Assembly: GCF_030269925.1 (NCBI RefSeq)
Contig: NC_085117.1
Span: 10,168,731-10,232,730, forward strand
Source: Bombyx mori
Taxonomy: Eukaryota; Arthropoda; Insecta; Lepidoptera; Bombycidae
Length of the DNA: 64,000 nt
Direction of reading: 5' to 3'
Under the pieces are notes generated by a model, which was not told where the DNA came from, ran no database searches, and was given only the letters and a program-made list of their open reading frames with translations. Position numbers and translations under genes: made by a program. This document shows, one piece after another, positions 33,626 through 52,600 of this stretch. Position 1 is the first letter of the stretch. Every line of letters begins with the position of its first letter.

Positions 33626-35624
33626 TTACTTCTTTGTTGGCCAAAATTCATTGTATTTTGTAAGAAATGTTTTCCTCAATTCAGAATTTCTTGCCTGTTG
33701 GTCTTTTTCTTTACTGAGAGCTTCAACGCTCTGCCCAACACAGAGGTCACCGGTAAAGTGAATTATCATTACTTGAGTGTTAAAAGTGACATTTTTGTCA
33801 GGATTCTGTTTTGTGTAGTTTGTTCGTGGGTCATATTCGACCTGGTATTGCAGTGTTGCTTCATCGTCTGCAAACAATGAAATAATAACAGAGTTTTGGA
33901 AGCCACAAATAAATATACTTTAGACTGCCAAAATCACATGTTGAAATTATGTAAGTCATTTAAAATAACCTCTTTTATGTTAAAGAAAAATGTTACGAAT
34001 CAAACAAAAAAAAACGAAGGTTTGCAAAAAAAATTATTTATGAAATTGCAGCATGAAAGTACACATTTTTCAGAAGGTGTTAGGATTTATTTTATTTTTT
34101 ATATTAATTTAAAAACATCTAACTGCTATAAAACATGCGCACCACAAAATGTGAAATGTGATTTTTCAACTTTCCAATAAGGGTTTCCAAATAGAAAAAC
34201 TCGGTTTAAATCTGATTTTCTATGACAAGAGTATTCAGAGGGTTTATAACGGTTCTCGTAACCGAACTATTGATATAATATAATATAATAGGTAATAAAA
34301 ACAAACTTTTCACTATCAAATGCAACCAAAATATAAGGTGAACTGCTCGAGAAACGCGGGTTTCGTCTTTGCGTCTTAGAGCAGGTTCACGAAAACATCT
34401 GTTTGCTAAAATTATGTGTTCAATATTTCTATTTAGCTTGGTAAATAATCAAAAATTCAACTCAAGGTACTTTACGTTTTGACTTCAGGAATGGTCTCTC
34501 ATTGTACCCTGTTTATACCTAGTACTCAAAATATTTAAATCCTAATACACTTAGTAATTGTTATATATTGACAATATTCATTAGTAATTGTAATGATCGA
34601 CTCAAATATACATACTGAATTCTTCAACACCTTGAACAGAGGAATCTCCGGTGCACTCTGGCCCACAACGACCGTCTTTTAAGATTCCTCTCATCGTAGT
34701 CAACTTACTGACCGCCTTCTCGCTGCTTTTCATGTATTGGTCACACTTGTGCTTATCCATGTTACGGAGAAACTTTTTCATCTAGAACCAATAATATAGC
34801 AAATAAAATAGAAAATGATTATCTAATACCTAAAAATTTATTTTTTTCCTTCAATAAGCAACCTAGTAAAGCTTTATACTAATACAATAATAGGTTTACC
34901 GTTTTTGATAATTTCTTAGGTGGGTCCGTATACGACATTTTCGGTTCACCCGGATTGCTTCCAATAACGTGTAATGTATTTTTCGGTAAATCATAATCTG
35001 AGTAGACCGAGGCTTGTCGTTCTGGTGTTTCTTTTGGTCTGGATCCTGTCGAGGATTTGCTGTTTGTTGGTACGTAAGTCGATTTCGCGGCGTCATCTGG
35101 CTGTACATTTTGCACAGTTTTGTTCTTGGCGTTCTTTTTCCTTCGAACGGGAGAATCGTCGTTGGACAAACTCTCCTCTGATGTCGATGGAAACACTTCA
35201 TTCAGACTAAGCACTTCCACATTGCAGTCGTCCAGATTTGAAGCTGTATCAACATCCGCTAAACACGGCTGGTCTGTTGAGTGAATGCTGATGAACGATC
35301 TTTGACCAGAACAAAAACCAGCTCCATCATTCGTTGTGGATGGTTTCTTTGAAACCGTCACTGAAATTTCAACGATTTAATTTAATATTTCTGTATCTCT
35401 CCTACTTGTTTGATTTCGATCCATCCCACTTACCGGCGTAAATACAGGATTCTAGACCTTCCATTTCGCCTAAAAGTTATAACCGTTAATTCTCTATGTA
35501 CTTTATTTTAATTTAAATAATAAGTTATATGTGATATACCTTTAACCTCATTTCCCTGGGGCTTATTGTCTACATCTATTTTGTTTTTAATATTAAACTT
35601 ATTGATATTCTTCGTATATGACAT
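33626..35624 (-). CDS. Uncharacterised protein, 5 exons, 329 aa
   Basis: Not recognised. Exons in coding order: 35540-35624, 35434-35469, 34900-35360, 34616-34781, 33626-33867. All borders are GT-AG and phases close to 329 codons plus TAA, so I treat it as real. There is no signal peptide or membrane segment. Residues 1-190 look disordered, rich in Ser, Thr, Asn and Asp, with a basic patch RRKKNAKNK and many SP/TP or PPKK sites. Exon 4 is basic with Cys residues (KHKCDQY, DGRCGPECTG). The C-terminal 80 residues look folded: LQYQVEYDPRTNY, then KNVTF at 274-278, VMIIHF, and KYNEFWPTKK at the end. KNVTF fits the loose RVxF consensus for protein phosphatase 1 docking, which is inference only. 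The gene converges on METTL22, with stop codons 188 bp apart. Its AATAAA (minus strand) is at 33525-33520. Confidence 0.8.
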
Positions 35625-37819
35625 TATAAACAACAAATTTCAGTTTGGGAATGTTGTCAAACAGCTTTCCATTTTTCAGTTCTTGTTGACAACGGTACTA
35701 CGTTTTTTTTTTACATTGACTATTGTTTTTTGGCATTGATGGAAAGTTTTCGACTAGTCAAAATTCATAAATCGTGTAATAAGATCTCTTTTAAAAGTTT
35801 GATACAAGAAAAGGCAGGACTAATAAAACCCAGTATTTGAAAATAATTACTATATTTCATTTCATAAGTACAATTTACTGAACATTACTCAAAATGGAAC
35901 AAATACAAAATTAACAAATTAACTTTTACCGAAAATCACAAATAATAATAATACATCAACTGAAATACTATTTTAACATCAAACGTATAATAAAAAGAAA
36001 TTATTCCGTACTTTATCTACTTAAAGTAAATGTTTGATTGACAATGACAATAACGAGAATAAATTTTATTAGACTAAAATTATTTATACTAACGTACAAT
36101 TTGCATTTTGTATGAGGACCACTTGAGAACAGTAAATCGAGTTAAGGCAATAATCACCCTGCAGTCTTTACAAATGCAAGAAATTCGATAAAACGATTTC
36201 TTAATTTTACACTATGACTCGATTTTAAACGACATTGTTATAATTCATTAAAATTTATCTAAAATGAAACCGATGCATAACTGAATTATCTAAATAATTT
36301 GAAATACTAAAGAGGAACGTCTCTTCTTTTATTTTTATTAAAGGCAACAAGTATTTAGTAATCAGTTAAGTTTGAAATGTACGCGACCATTACAGGTAGG
36401 TGGGTGTGTGCAAATAAATTATACAAAGTGCAAGCTGATACAGACGACAACCATAACTAAAGAATATTGCTAATAATTAATAAGTATTGAGAAATCACAG
36501 TAAATAGAATCGTGGCAGTCAATGCATCACTTAAAACAAAATTATGAACAACGGCATTTATACGTCTTGATCTAAAAGATCGAAACAGAAAATATTATAA
36601 TAATTTAACTAAACTATTATCCATCCATCACATGGAAAGCCTTTCATAGAATTAAAATACGGTAGTAAAATAATAGGGAACCGGACATCGATCAACAAAA
36701 CAATCCAAAAATCGATTGCACGGGATGTTAATTCAATTCCACTATTTTCGTAAAATAGGCCCGTAATATAACATCGTGGTTTAAATCAAAGTTTAAAAAA
36801 CTTAATTCAAGTTTAATCCACAGGTTTTAATAATGTCAATACGAAAATAAACATAATTTAATCAAACTGAGCTGACTTTGATGTTGAGGCAATATTCATT
36901 CGTTTCTATCTCTTTTCAAGTGTATTAACTAAATTTGCTTAAACTGAATTATAACAGCTGAATTATTTCGGTAAATAAAAATTAACGTTTTGTCTATTTC
37001 AAGGCGAAATAAATTCTTTGTCACGGTTCTTAAATTTATATGTACATTTTCAATTCATAATGATAAAAGGTCTATTGAAGTGAAATCACGCGTTCTTAAT
37101 TTTTCTAAATTGAAAACAATTTTTAAGAAAAGTGGTGAGGCTATTGCTTAATACCTTAGCATATTGCTAAAATAGTATATTAGTATATAAATAAAAACAT
37201 GTTCATATTAGTTAATAAATAAAAACATGGCGATATGAGGTCATAGTTATCTATTTCTAGTAAATTTGACACGAAACAGCGGTTATTGGCTTCGAGCGGC
37301 CATTTTGAAAATAATAATTTAAACCCATTCTCACAGTTTACCGCCCTTTTATGGCCGCTTTTAATTAGAGATAGTTTAAACTTAGAATGAAAGTTCAACT
37401 ATGATTGCCTTTACGATTTAATTATGAGTGATCGTTGAAACCTTAGATTTTAGTTAAACTACGATTGATATTACGTGCCTTAGTATCTGTCTTTTAAATC
37501 ATTGTTATAATTGTCCGCAATTCATTATTAGCTTATTGCTTGTCCTCCATTTGGTCCACTGACAATAAACTGTCAGTTTTAACCCCAAATGACGTCACAA
37601 AGAAAAATGTGTTGACAGTGACGTAGAATGCGCGGATATTAAAAAAGTAGTAACTATCCGGTTCCCTATTAAGAAAATAATAATCGATATCGAATTAGAT
37701 AAAAAGCGCTAGAAGTTCTATCGTTAATCGACGAGCTGTATAGAGCTGAGCACGATCCCCCTGTTGAGCGGTTAGCCTCGTGCGCCTCAGTCCGCGTTGG
37801 ACTGCCAGCGCAGTATTCG
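35625..37819. other. Region between the uncharacterised gene and the SUZ12 stop
   Basis: AT-rich with no ORF or recognisable repeat. Part is presumably the SUZ12 3' UTR and the 5' flank of the uncharacterised gene. Confidence 0.5.
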
Positions 37820-43964
<6,145 letters not shown>

Positions 43965-44329
43965 TTTTTGAGCTTTTTTATCTAAATTGTTAGTGAAACC
44001 GCCAAGTTCATTAGTTCGTTGACATGACAGCGTCAGGTTATGGGGATACCAGATTTGTTTTCTTCTTTCAACAATTTTAAGAACTTCTCGACTTTTTATA
44101 CTTAATTTTATTACCTACTTCACAGTTTGGTCTGCGGACCACAGAGTACAGACTACTAAGATGCTTGATCATTAATGGTAGTTGATTAATCAATAGGCAG
44201 GATTGCATTTTTATGTTACAATATTTCACACGGTTGACCTACGACTTGTCAAAGGTCGAAGGAATCCGCGGAATGTGGGCTGCAAAGGAATGGTTTTTGT
44301 GCACTTAGAGAGAATGAGAGAATTTGCTA

Positions 44330-44455
44330 AAAGTTCTTCGCAGAATCTACCACGGGTCATATCGCGACCCACTGAGAAAATCCGGCGAGAAACTCTATGA
44401 TTAGTTCGTTCATCGAGCTCGACGAGGATGGTGACTGGTGCTTGAAGAGCCAAAG
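44330..44455 (-). repeat. Diverged Bm1-like SINE fragment
   Basis: TCGCAGAATCTACCACGGGT, GACCCACTGAGAAAATCCG and GGTGACTGGTGCTTGAAG correspond to Bm1 in reverse. Confidence 0.6.
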
Positions 44456-44479
44456 CACCGAGAATGGATCCGGGGAATG

Positions 44480-45587
44480 ACAAGACAACTAGACAGGCGA
44501 CCGTGGCTTTACATTGCCGTCGCCTGTATATTATTTACACAACTGTATATTATTTAAGTTACTATCATTACCGTTATGTATTACATTGATAAATTGAATA
44601 AATGATGCTTAAATAAAATTTGTAGTTATTGTTTTCTTTTCAAAATTATCATGGGGGGCTTATAATATGAAAGATGCTAAAAAGAAGCGATTTCGTTTTT
44701 TTTGTTCTGCGCCATGGGGTAATATCAACTTATACAAAAATATTTTGGGGTAATAATTAAAAAACTTCCCCGACCGCTGCGCTATTTTTTTGATTCGGCA
44801 TATTTAACTCTTTTTATTAGTGATACATTCATATTATAACTTTTGCTATATTGGTGGGTTTTTGAGATGTATTTTGCTGTTTACAGCTACAACTAGCTAG
44901 CCGATAATTTTGTCAACTTGTCTCTTATAAAAGATTTTTCTCCTAACCTACGTGTACAAAATCTAACCGTTTGATAAAATTTAACATTTGAGGTGCGTAA
45001 ACGTCTCTTAATAGTCTGTGATAAGAGGTGTCTTTAGAAAATAAAGATATTTTATTAAATGTTGTTTTTAAGCTTTGTTTAATAACTTGTAAGCAAACGG
45101 TTCTAGGGATTAATTTTTTATGTTTAGATTAGACCAAATAATTGAGTATTTTGAAACATTTGGATGAGCAAAAGACAAAGAGTGGGTACGTAAATCTTAA
45201 GGAAAGAGCGAAATTGGTATCTATGTTCTGTTTATACCAATAAACTTATATTAGGACTTTTTAACGGAAAGAAGCGAGGAGTGAAGTGTTTTATTTTGTC
45301 TATTTAGTGTTTCTTTAGGTTTAAATGTGTAATAACGGTGGTTTATTAACTGTTTAGTGCAGTGAACGCTTAACGTAACAAAAAGTCCACTGAAAAAGTC
45401 TCAGTAAATGATCACTATTTTGGACGACTGAGATTATATTTCATCTCATTTCATTTTATAATATTATTTTTCATATAAAAAGAAATTCATTAAAATTTAA
45501 ATTAGACTTGACCTGAAGGATTTAGTTACCAGGTCATAAAATCCCTTTTAAAAAAAAGACTTAGTAACTTTTGTTTTTATTTAAAGG
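44480..45587. other. AT-rich intergenic stretch, SUZ12/JmjC interval
   Basis: No ORF or repeat that I can name. Confidence 0.4.
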
Positions 45588-45589
45588 TA

Positions 45590-46763
45590 CCGGTAAAATG
45601 GGGCGTTTAGGGATTGAGAGGCGAATCGGGAAAAAACCGGGAAAATCTTTCGACGCTCAATATAAGTTTTATATTCGTTGCAAAATCTTCCATTTTTTGT
45701 AGTTTAATAGTAGAATGTTGAAAGTTCACAAAACAACTCTGAATATGCATGATAAGAGCTGCTAACTTATAAAAAATCGCGTTTCAAATTAAATTCCTGT
45801 GGTGGTAATTATTTTAGTGCTAGAAACTTTGCTCTCTTTTATTTATTTGATAATAATAGAAGACGACTATGATTTATAAACGTTATTTAGTGTTTGAACC
45901 AGCATATATATTAAAGGTAAGTCTTAGTTGTTATTGGTTTTAATGTATTTGATAAAATAAAAATACATGTACATATCTGTTTTTTTTGGGGATATTGGGG
46001 ACGTCTTAGGTACAAATAACAACGAAAAAGGGGTCAATTGGGATGAGAATATGTGAAATGGAAACGACCTAAGTATAAATAGGTACAGGTTTGTAGGGTT
46101 GTCTATGTAGTTATAACAATATTTTTTAAATTTGTTGGTAAAAATCTGGTTTATTCGAAGCGAAATTGGGAATAAGTCTTTAGTTGAAATAGATAAGCAA
46201 TTTAATATAAGTAAGTCGATTTTGCAGAGACATGTAACAAGATCAATGAAATCTCAAGGTGGACAAAAATGTCTAAGTACATAATAAAATATTTAATATT
46301 TGTTCAGAGTGGGGGTATTCATCTGATTAATCCATGGAATAACCTACACACCTAATCTCTTAACCCAGATAGAAATATCAGCACTGTCGATTGCACCTAT
46401 AATTGAGGTGATGTCTGCCATGTACTTTTGTCAGTTTTTCAATTTTTTTTATTGATGATCACTTTGTTGGTGCAACTAAATAAATAAATAAATTAAAACT
46501 ATATATAAAAATAAAAGTAGTGCCAACCCTAACAAATTTCTCATTTCGTCCCAATTAACCGCAATTTTCGGGTAAATAGGGATTACACCTATTTTTGCAT
46601 TTTTTGCTTAAACTGGAATGCTAGTTGCATAATTTTAAATTAGACAACAAAGATGCCCCCAAGACTCAATCATTTTGATCCTGATATAGCATTATATACA
46701 TCAACAACTACCTTAAAATTGCTCATAAAGTTGGAATTTGTCCCTAGTCGCCCCATTTTACGG
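45590..46763 (+). mobile_element. Decayed pogo-like DNA transposon
   Basis: The left end CCGGTAAAATGGGGCG and the right inverted end CGCCCCATTTTACGG differ by one extra G. TA flanks both sides (45588-45589, 46764-46765). At about 46186-46275 a broken frame reads EIDKQFNISKSILQRHV and then TRSMKSQGG, like the psq helix-turn-helix of pogo/Tigger transposases. The rest of the transposase is unreadable. Confidence 0.65.
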
Positions 46764-46981
46764 TATATATTATTATACGGTACCTACATTAAATGACATT
46801 AATTATAAACGATTCTATCCATAGATTATACACTTAATAAAATATATTAGAGAATTCTATCTTAAAGTACATAAGTAAAAGTTTTACTGCCTGTAAAGAT
46901 AGTGTAGGCACACCTACAGTCAATTAAATCAATTAAAATTTTAATTACCTACGTACAATGACTACATTATGGAAATAAATA

Positions 46982-48578
46982 ATGCGTTACAGAAAACGAA
47001 GTTTAAAAAAGAGAATATGCGCAGTTCAAAAAACCGCTATTGCAAATGGTTTGAATAATTTTGAAATGAAACAATTTGATTTAATTTGCGACTATAATCA
47101 CAATGATAAATCTGAGAAGTTCAACAAAAGGCTGATTTTTGTATTATTAATACTATTTTTATTGCCGTGGATATTGTTTGTACTGAATAATTTTATGAGT
47201 GCAAGATGTTTAGTACCAAGTAATTATTTAATCTGGGAGGCAACTCGACCATTAGCAAATTGTGCCTATTGTGAAAATGTAACTAAACCCATAGTGCTAT
47301 ATAATGTAACTCGACATGAATTTAATGTGAGTAAAATAAACTTCAAATTTCAATAAAGTACCACAGTAATATTGTGCACTCTAAAGTAATTATTTTCAAT
47401 GCCTTTTAGAAGTATGCATATTCAACCGGACCAATCATAGTTAAAAATGCCATAAAAAGCTGGAGAGCAACCAAAGAATTTAATTATAAGATGTTTAAAA
47501 GACTGTATGAAGAGACTGGAGGTAGCTATGAGAGCTTGGATGACGGATGTCAATTCTTGAATTTTAAAACTGACTTGTTTAGCTTAAAGGAAGTTTTCAA
47601 TATGCCTGAAGAAAGAGTGAAAAATGAACCAGGACAAAAACCTTGGTATGTTGGATGGTAAGTATTTTTGATTACCATTGAGGGTGTGATGACAATGCCC
47701 TTAAGGCCACCTGATCATAAATGTTTAGAGCTTTTCATGCACTACAACAATATTAAGCTAACCAATGAACAAGTCGTTGAACTCACAAAATAATGAAAGT
47801 CCATTGTAGTCTGATGAAAATGTTTTACTGGAGACAATATATGTTTTGCATGTATAATCATGTTTGCTTGCTTCGTAAAGGCATTCTTAAATATAATTAT
47901 TGTAGGGGTAACTGTCATCCAGAAATACTATCAAAGGTCAGACAGTATTACAATGTACCAGATTTCTTACCAAGTGATGCTGAATTTTCTGGTACTGAAA
48001 ATATTTTTTTCGGTTATGAAATTGGAGCAGTTATGCATGTAAGTATAATTTCTATTTAATTATGTAATGTGGATTTCACGTTGAAAACAAATGGAACATC
48101 ATAATAACAAAAGTCAAAAGCATGTTAGAAAACATTCCATTATTAAATTAATCATGTTTAATAGCCTTTCAAATATAAAATTTTCAACATCAGTATAATA
48201 TGTCATTTTGTTCCTTTTCTTAAGTGTTTGATTTAATGTTAGTATTTTGTTGTTTGTTTTAGTTGGATTACATATCAAGATTGATGTGGCAGGGTCAAGT
48301 AAGTGGTAACAAAATATGGTCTATTGCACCAGTACCAGAGTGTGATCATGTCTGTAATGGTTTGGAGTTTTATGTAGAAAAAGGTGACATAGGTCTGTAT
48401 TAAATTTGCTTAATTACTTTTGACTTTATTATTTGGTTACCATTCTGTTTGATATACTGAATACATTAAATGAAATAAAATTTATTTTTTAGTATTTTTG
48501 GACACTCGCATCTGGTATCATTCAACAAGGATTCCTGCAGGAGAATTTTCTTTAACTGTCCAATCAGAATATGGTTAA
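46982..48578 (+). CDS. Membrane-anchored JmjC/cupin-like 2-oxoglutarate Fe(II) dioxygenase, 5 exons, 313 aa
   Basis: Exons: 46982-47326, 47410-47657, 47906-48038, 48263-48392, 48493-48578; phases agree, stop TAA. The N-terminus is basic and cytosolic by the positive-inside rule. One hydrophobic segment at about residues 49-67 (LIFVLLILFLLPWILFVL) would make a type II membrane protein, with the catalytic part in the lumen or outside. A cupin_8/JmjC fold is indicated by H242-x-D244 in VMHLDYISRLMWQGQ, Lys259 in GNKIWSIAP (a plausible 2-oxoglutarate ligand) and the distal His295 in RIWYHSTRIPAG. These give the usual HxD...H iron triad. Several Cys and NxT/S sites (for example NVT twice in exon 1) fit a secretory-pathway location. 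The substrate is unknown. The ATG at 46969 is out of frame and opens only a short reading frame. Head to head with SUZ12 across 3 kb. Confidence 0.85.
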
Positions 48579-49606
48579 GTATCTGATAAGTTTGAAACAA
48601 ATAGTCTTTTTACCAATATAACAAATAGCTTGTCTGTTTTTATGGTTACTGTTAAAATAATGCATGCAATTGAAATGAAATTCTGAGATTTATGAAGGTT
48701 TTGAGTACAAATTTATGATTACATATCCAATGCCAAATATTGTCATTAATGATTTTGATATAGATTTATAATTTATTTAGTGTGCCATTTATATAAGTGC
48801 AACTTATTAGCTTTAAATGATTGCAATTTTTTATGAATATATTGCTATTTATTTATTATAGATTTAAGAGTGTACCATGTTTTAAATTAAATTCTTATAC
48901 ATTTATCTCTTTGTTTAAATTTTGTGTGTCTAGAGTTGCATATTTAGGGTGTTGTCTATGACCAGAAGCAATCTTGACAATGATTGATATCCGGCCGGAT
49001 ATTCTCAGCCAGCAAATTAGCCTGCCTGCTCCAGAGCTAGCCTGTTGTAGGCTAATATCTTGTGTAATAAGTAGGTAATCAAATAATAAGACAAATTTTA
49101 AAATCTTCAAAACATTGTATTGGACTAATTCTATGATAAAAAATTCAGTGAAGGATTGGATATAATAAGCCCTTTTTTATTACCATCTTTATCATCATCA
49201 TCCATACACAACATCTATTAGATAAAAATTGTAAGAGCAATATTATGTCAAATCCTTCACTGAATACAATGAATATTGTAAAGTTGACAGAGATCAGATT
49301 TGAAACTTGTGGGACAATAAGCTTCTTAAAAGACGTACATGTGTACCAGTCACAGCATCGCTCACTGAACCTGAATGCATTAAAATGCACACTTACAATA
49401 ACAATAAATAATTTCTCACTTGACCAGATAGTTGCCAATTCTCAAATGGACATTTTTAATTGACATGGCATAGCTATATCACAAAAGAAATGGTACGATT
49501 ACATTGTACCTAATGAAACTGACACAATTTTATATTAATTTCATATTGCAACTACCCAATTTGGCGAAAAGGTAGATAGTGACTGATGATTTATGACTTT
49601 TAATTA

Positions 49607-52600
49607 TTAGAAGAACTGCCAAACTCCAAGCACTGCATCTTTTATGGCTTCAATGTATTGAGCTGGAACCCAGTAAACCCAATACCTAGATGCTTCTGTT
49701 GGACCTAGTTGTAGACCCTATACAATAAACAATCATTATTTAACAAATCGGTTATATATATTGAAATGTATTTTTTAATACGCTTTTATTAGCTTCAGAC
49801 GTATGTATGTTAGTATATATGTTTGTAACGGAATCTTTGAACATGATTTTGACCCCCTTCAAAACGTCGGATTAACTCGAAATTTGGTATACTTATTAAG
49901 GACTGCTGACATTCAATATTTAAAAAAAATTGAAAAGATCTAAATTCAACTAAAAAATTAAAAATAAATAATAGTTTAAAAAAACTAACAAAATACGCCT
50001 TTATAGAAAATCCAACTAAAAAATGAGTCGTCTATTATCAAAGGCGGCAATCTGACTTTTGGACAATGATTGGTAAATCAAAAAAACGAATTATTGACTT
50101 TGTATTCCATTGGCAGTCACAAAACTCTTCGGAACGACATCTTAGATAAATAACAGGTTAACTATTAACCTTTATTTAATGCAGGTTTTGAACCGTATTC
50201 TTTGAAGGAGACGATTATATTCAAATAAATCTGTATTGACATATCAATAAAAATTTTTTGCCCAAATGTACAGATTGCCGCCTTTGATAATAGACGACTC
50301 AAATAGAAATTTTTTTTTAATAAATTTGAATTAAAAATATGCAGTGTAAGAAAAAATGATTTTATTGTAAAAAAAAGCGTGGGGTGCATGGTATCAGTAG
50401 TTATAAATAACAGATGTAAGTAGAAGGGTTATTTTCATAATATCCTAGAAAACACCCCACAATTTTTTTAAATAAAATCCTTTTTTCTTACACTATTTTT
50501 TAGTTGGATTTTATATAAAAGCATATTTTGTTAGCTTTTTTAAACTATTATTTATTTAATTAATTCGTACTAGATTTATATGAAATAAAAATAAATTAAA
50601 TTAACTTACCATGATGTGATATTCCTCGTGATCTTTTATAGGTTCAGATGTGATACCTGTAGTGGTACAAGAAAGCATTAATATATTATTTTATCACTAT
50701 AGGTTGGTAATAAGGGACATAGCAGCATTAAATTTACTAGTCATAAGTGTTTTTTTGTTTTGTTTTTATTGCTTAGATGGGTGGACGAGCTCACAGCCCA
50801 CCTGGTGTTAAGTGGTTACTGGAGCCCATAGACATCTACAACGTAAATGCGCCACCCACCTTGAGATATAAGTTCTAAGGTCTCAGTATAGTTACAACGG
50901 CTACCCCACCCTTCGAACCGAAACGCATTACTGCTTCACGGCGGAAATAGGCGGGGTGGTGGTACCTACCCGTGCAGACTCCCAAGAGGTCATACCACCA
51001 GTGATTACGCAAATTATAATTTTGCGGGTTTAATTTTTATTACACGATGTTATTCTTTCACCGTGGAAGTCAATCGTGAACATTTGTTGAGTACGTATTT
51101 CATTAGAAAAATTGGTACCCGCCTGCGGGATTCGAACACCGGTGCATCGCTACACACGAATGCACCGGACGTCTTATCCTTTAGGCCACGACGAGTACAG
51201 TGATAAGAATACATAATATATAATCATCAATGCAATTCCAACAAAACAAAGGAAACCAAGTTATTATTAGGGCTCTACTAAAGATACAAGGAATACGTGA
51301 AAAGCCAGATGGACCAGAACAAAGATATTCATTGGCTTACTTTTGATAGAAGTCATGGCAAGTTTCTCTGTGCGTTCTTTAGTGCCTAACCAAAGTTGAT
51401 CCTGATCTGGTTTGAATGTTAATCTTACTTTACCGCCATGTTTATTTAACATACCACTTAAAGGTACTGGTGGTAGAGGCTCCTGAAATGAAACATTTTC
51501 AAATAAAAATACCAATTAAAGTTCAAAAATCATATTTAAAAATACTATTATTAGTATTGGATTAATTACCAATACTAATAATGTCAGCCACCAATGTTTC
51601 TGTGTCTTTAATTAATAATTAATCTTTTTAGTAAATTTTATTAAATTTAAGGTAATTTTATTGGTAGATTGCAGAAGGTATCGTTAGTAAACAGTACATC
51701 TTTCTAATCAAGGCCACCCTTGAATTATGCTTAATATTATCAATGTATATTTGTTTATTTATCCCTCTTTCTCTTTGATACAAAGCTAATAATTGACATG
51801 TTTTTTTTTCAAGTGACAGTTTTAGTCAAGACCTGTTTTAGTAACCTGGCTATGTGGCTGTGGAGTGGCTACCTTTTATCCTGAAAAAACATCTTATACT
51901 CCTGATAAATTACATTGAAACTTGACCATGCAGGCATGCCTCTGGTTTTTTTTTTATTGCCTAGAAGAGTGGACGAGCTCACAGCCCACCTGGTGTTAAG
52001 TGGTTACTGGAGGCCATGGTCATTCACATCGTAAATGCACCACCCACTTTGATATAAGTTCTAAGGTCTCAAGTTTAGTTACAACGGCTGCCCCACTCTT
52101 CAAAGCGAAACGCATTACTGCTTCACGGCAGAAATAGGCAGGGTGGTGGTACCCACCTGCGCTGACTCATAAGAGTTCCTACCACCAGTGGTAACACCTA
52201 AGATGTTTTTATTTACCAGTTAATGTCAAATATTCCAATTCTCTATCAATAAATATATAAAATATTTAATGTTGGTTTTAGAGTTCAATAACATTTTGGC
52301 ATAGTCTTACAGTTCTGATATATTATAATAAAACAATCTAAACTGGTCACTAAAAGTAATTAATACAATAAAAAAAAAAAACTTACACATATTTGATTCA
52401 AATTTATAAAAAAAAAATCTCAATTTTAATTGGTTTTTCTATAAAAACGTATTTTTTTAGTTTAATAAACTATTAGAAATATTGAGCAATAGGAATTATA
52501 GAAGGAAAATGCACCTTTTTATAATTCTCAATCTCATTGCAGATATTATATAAAAGGTTTCAATGAAGTTACTCACTAAATAAAAATATATTAACCACAC

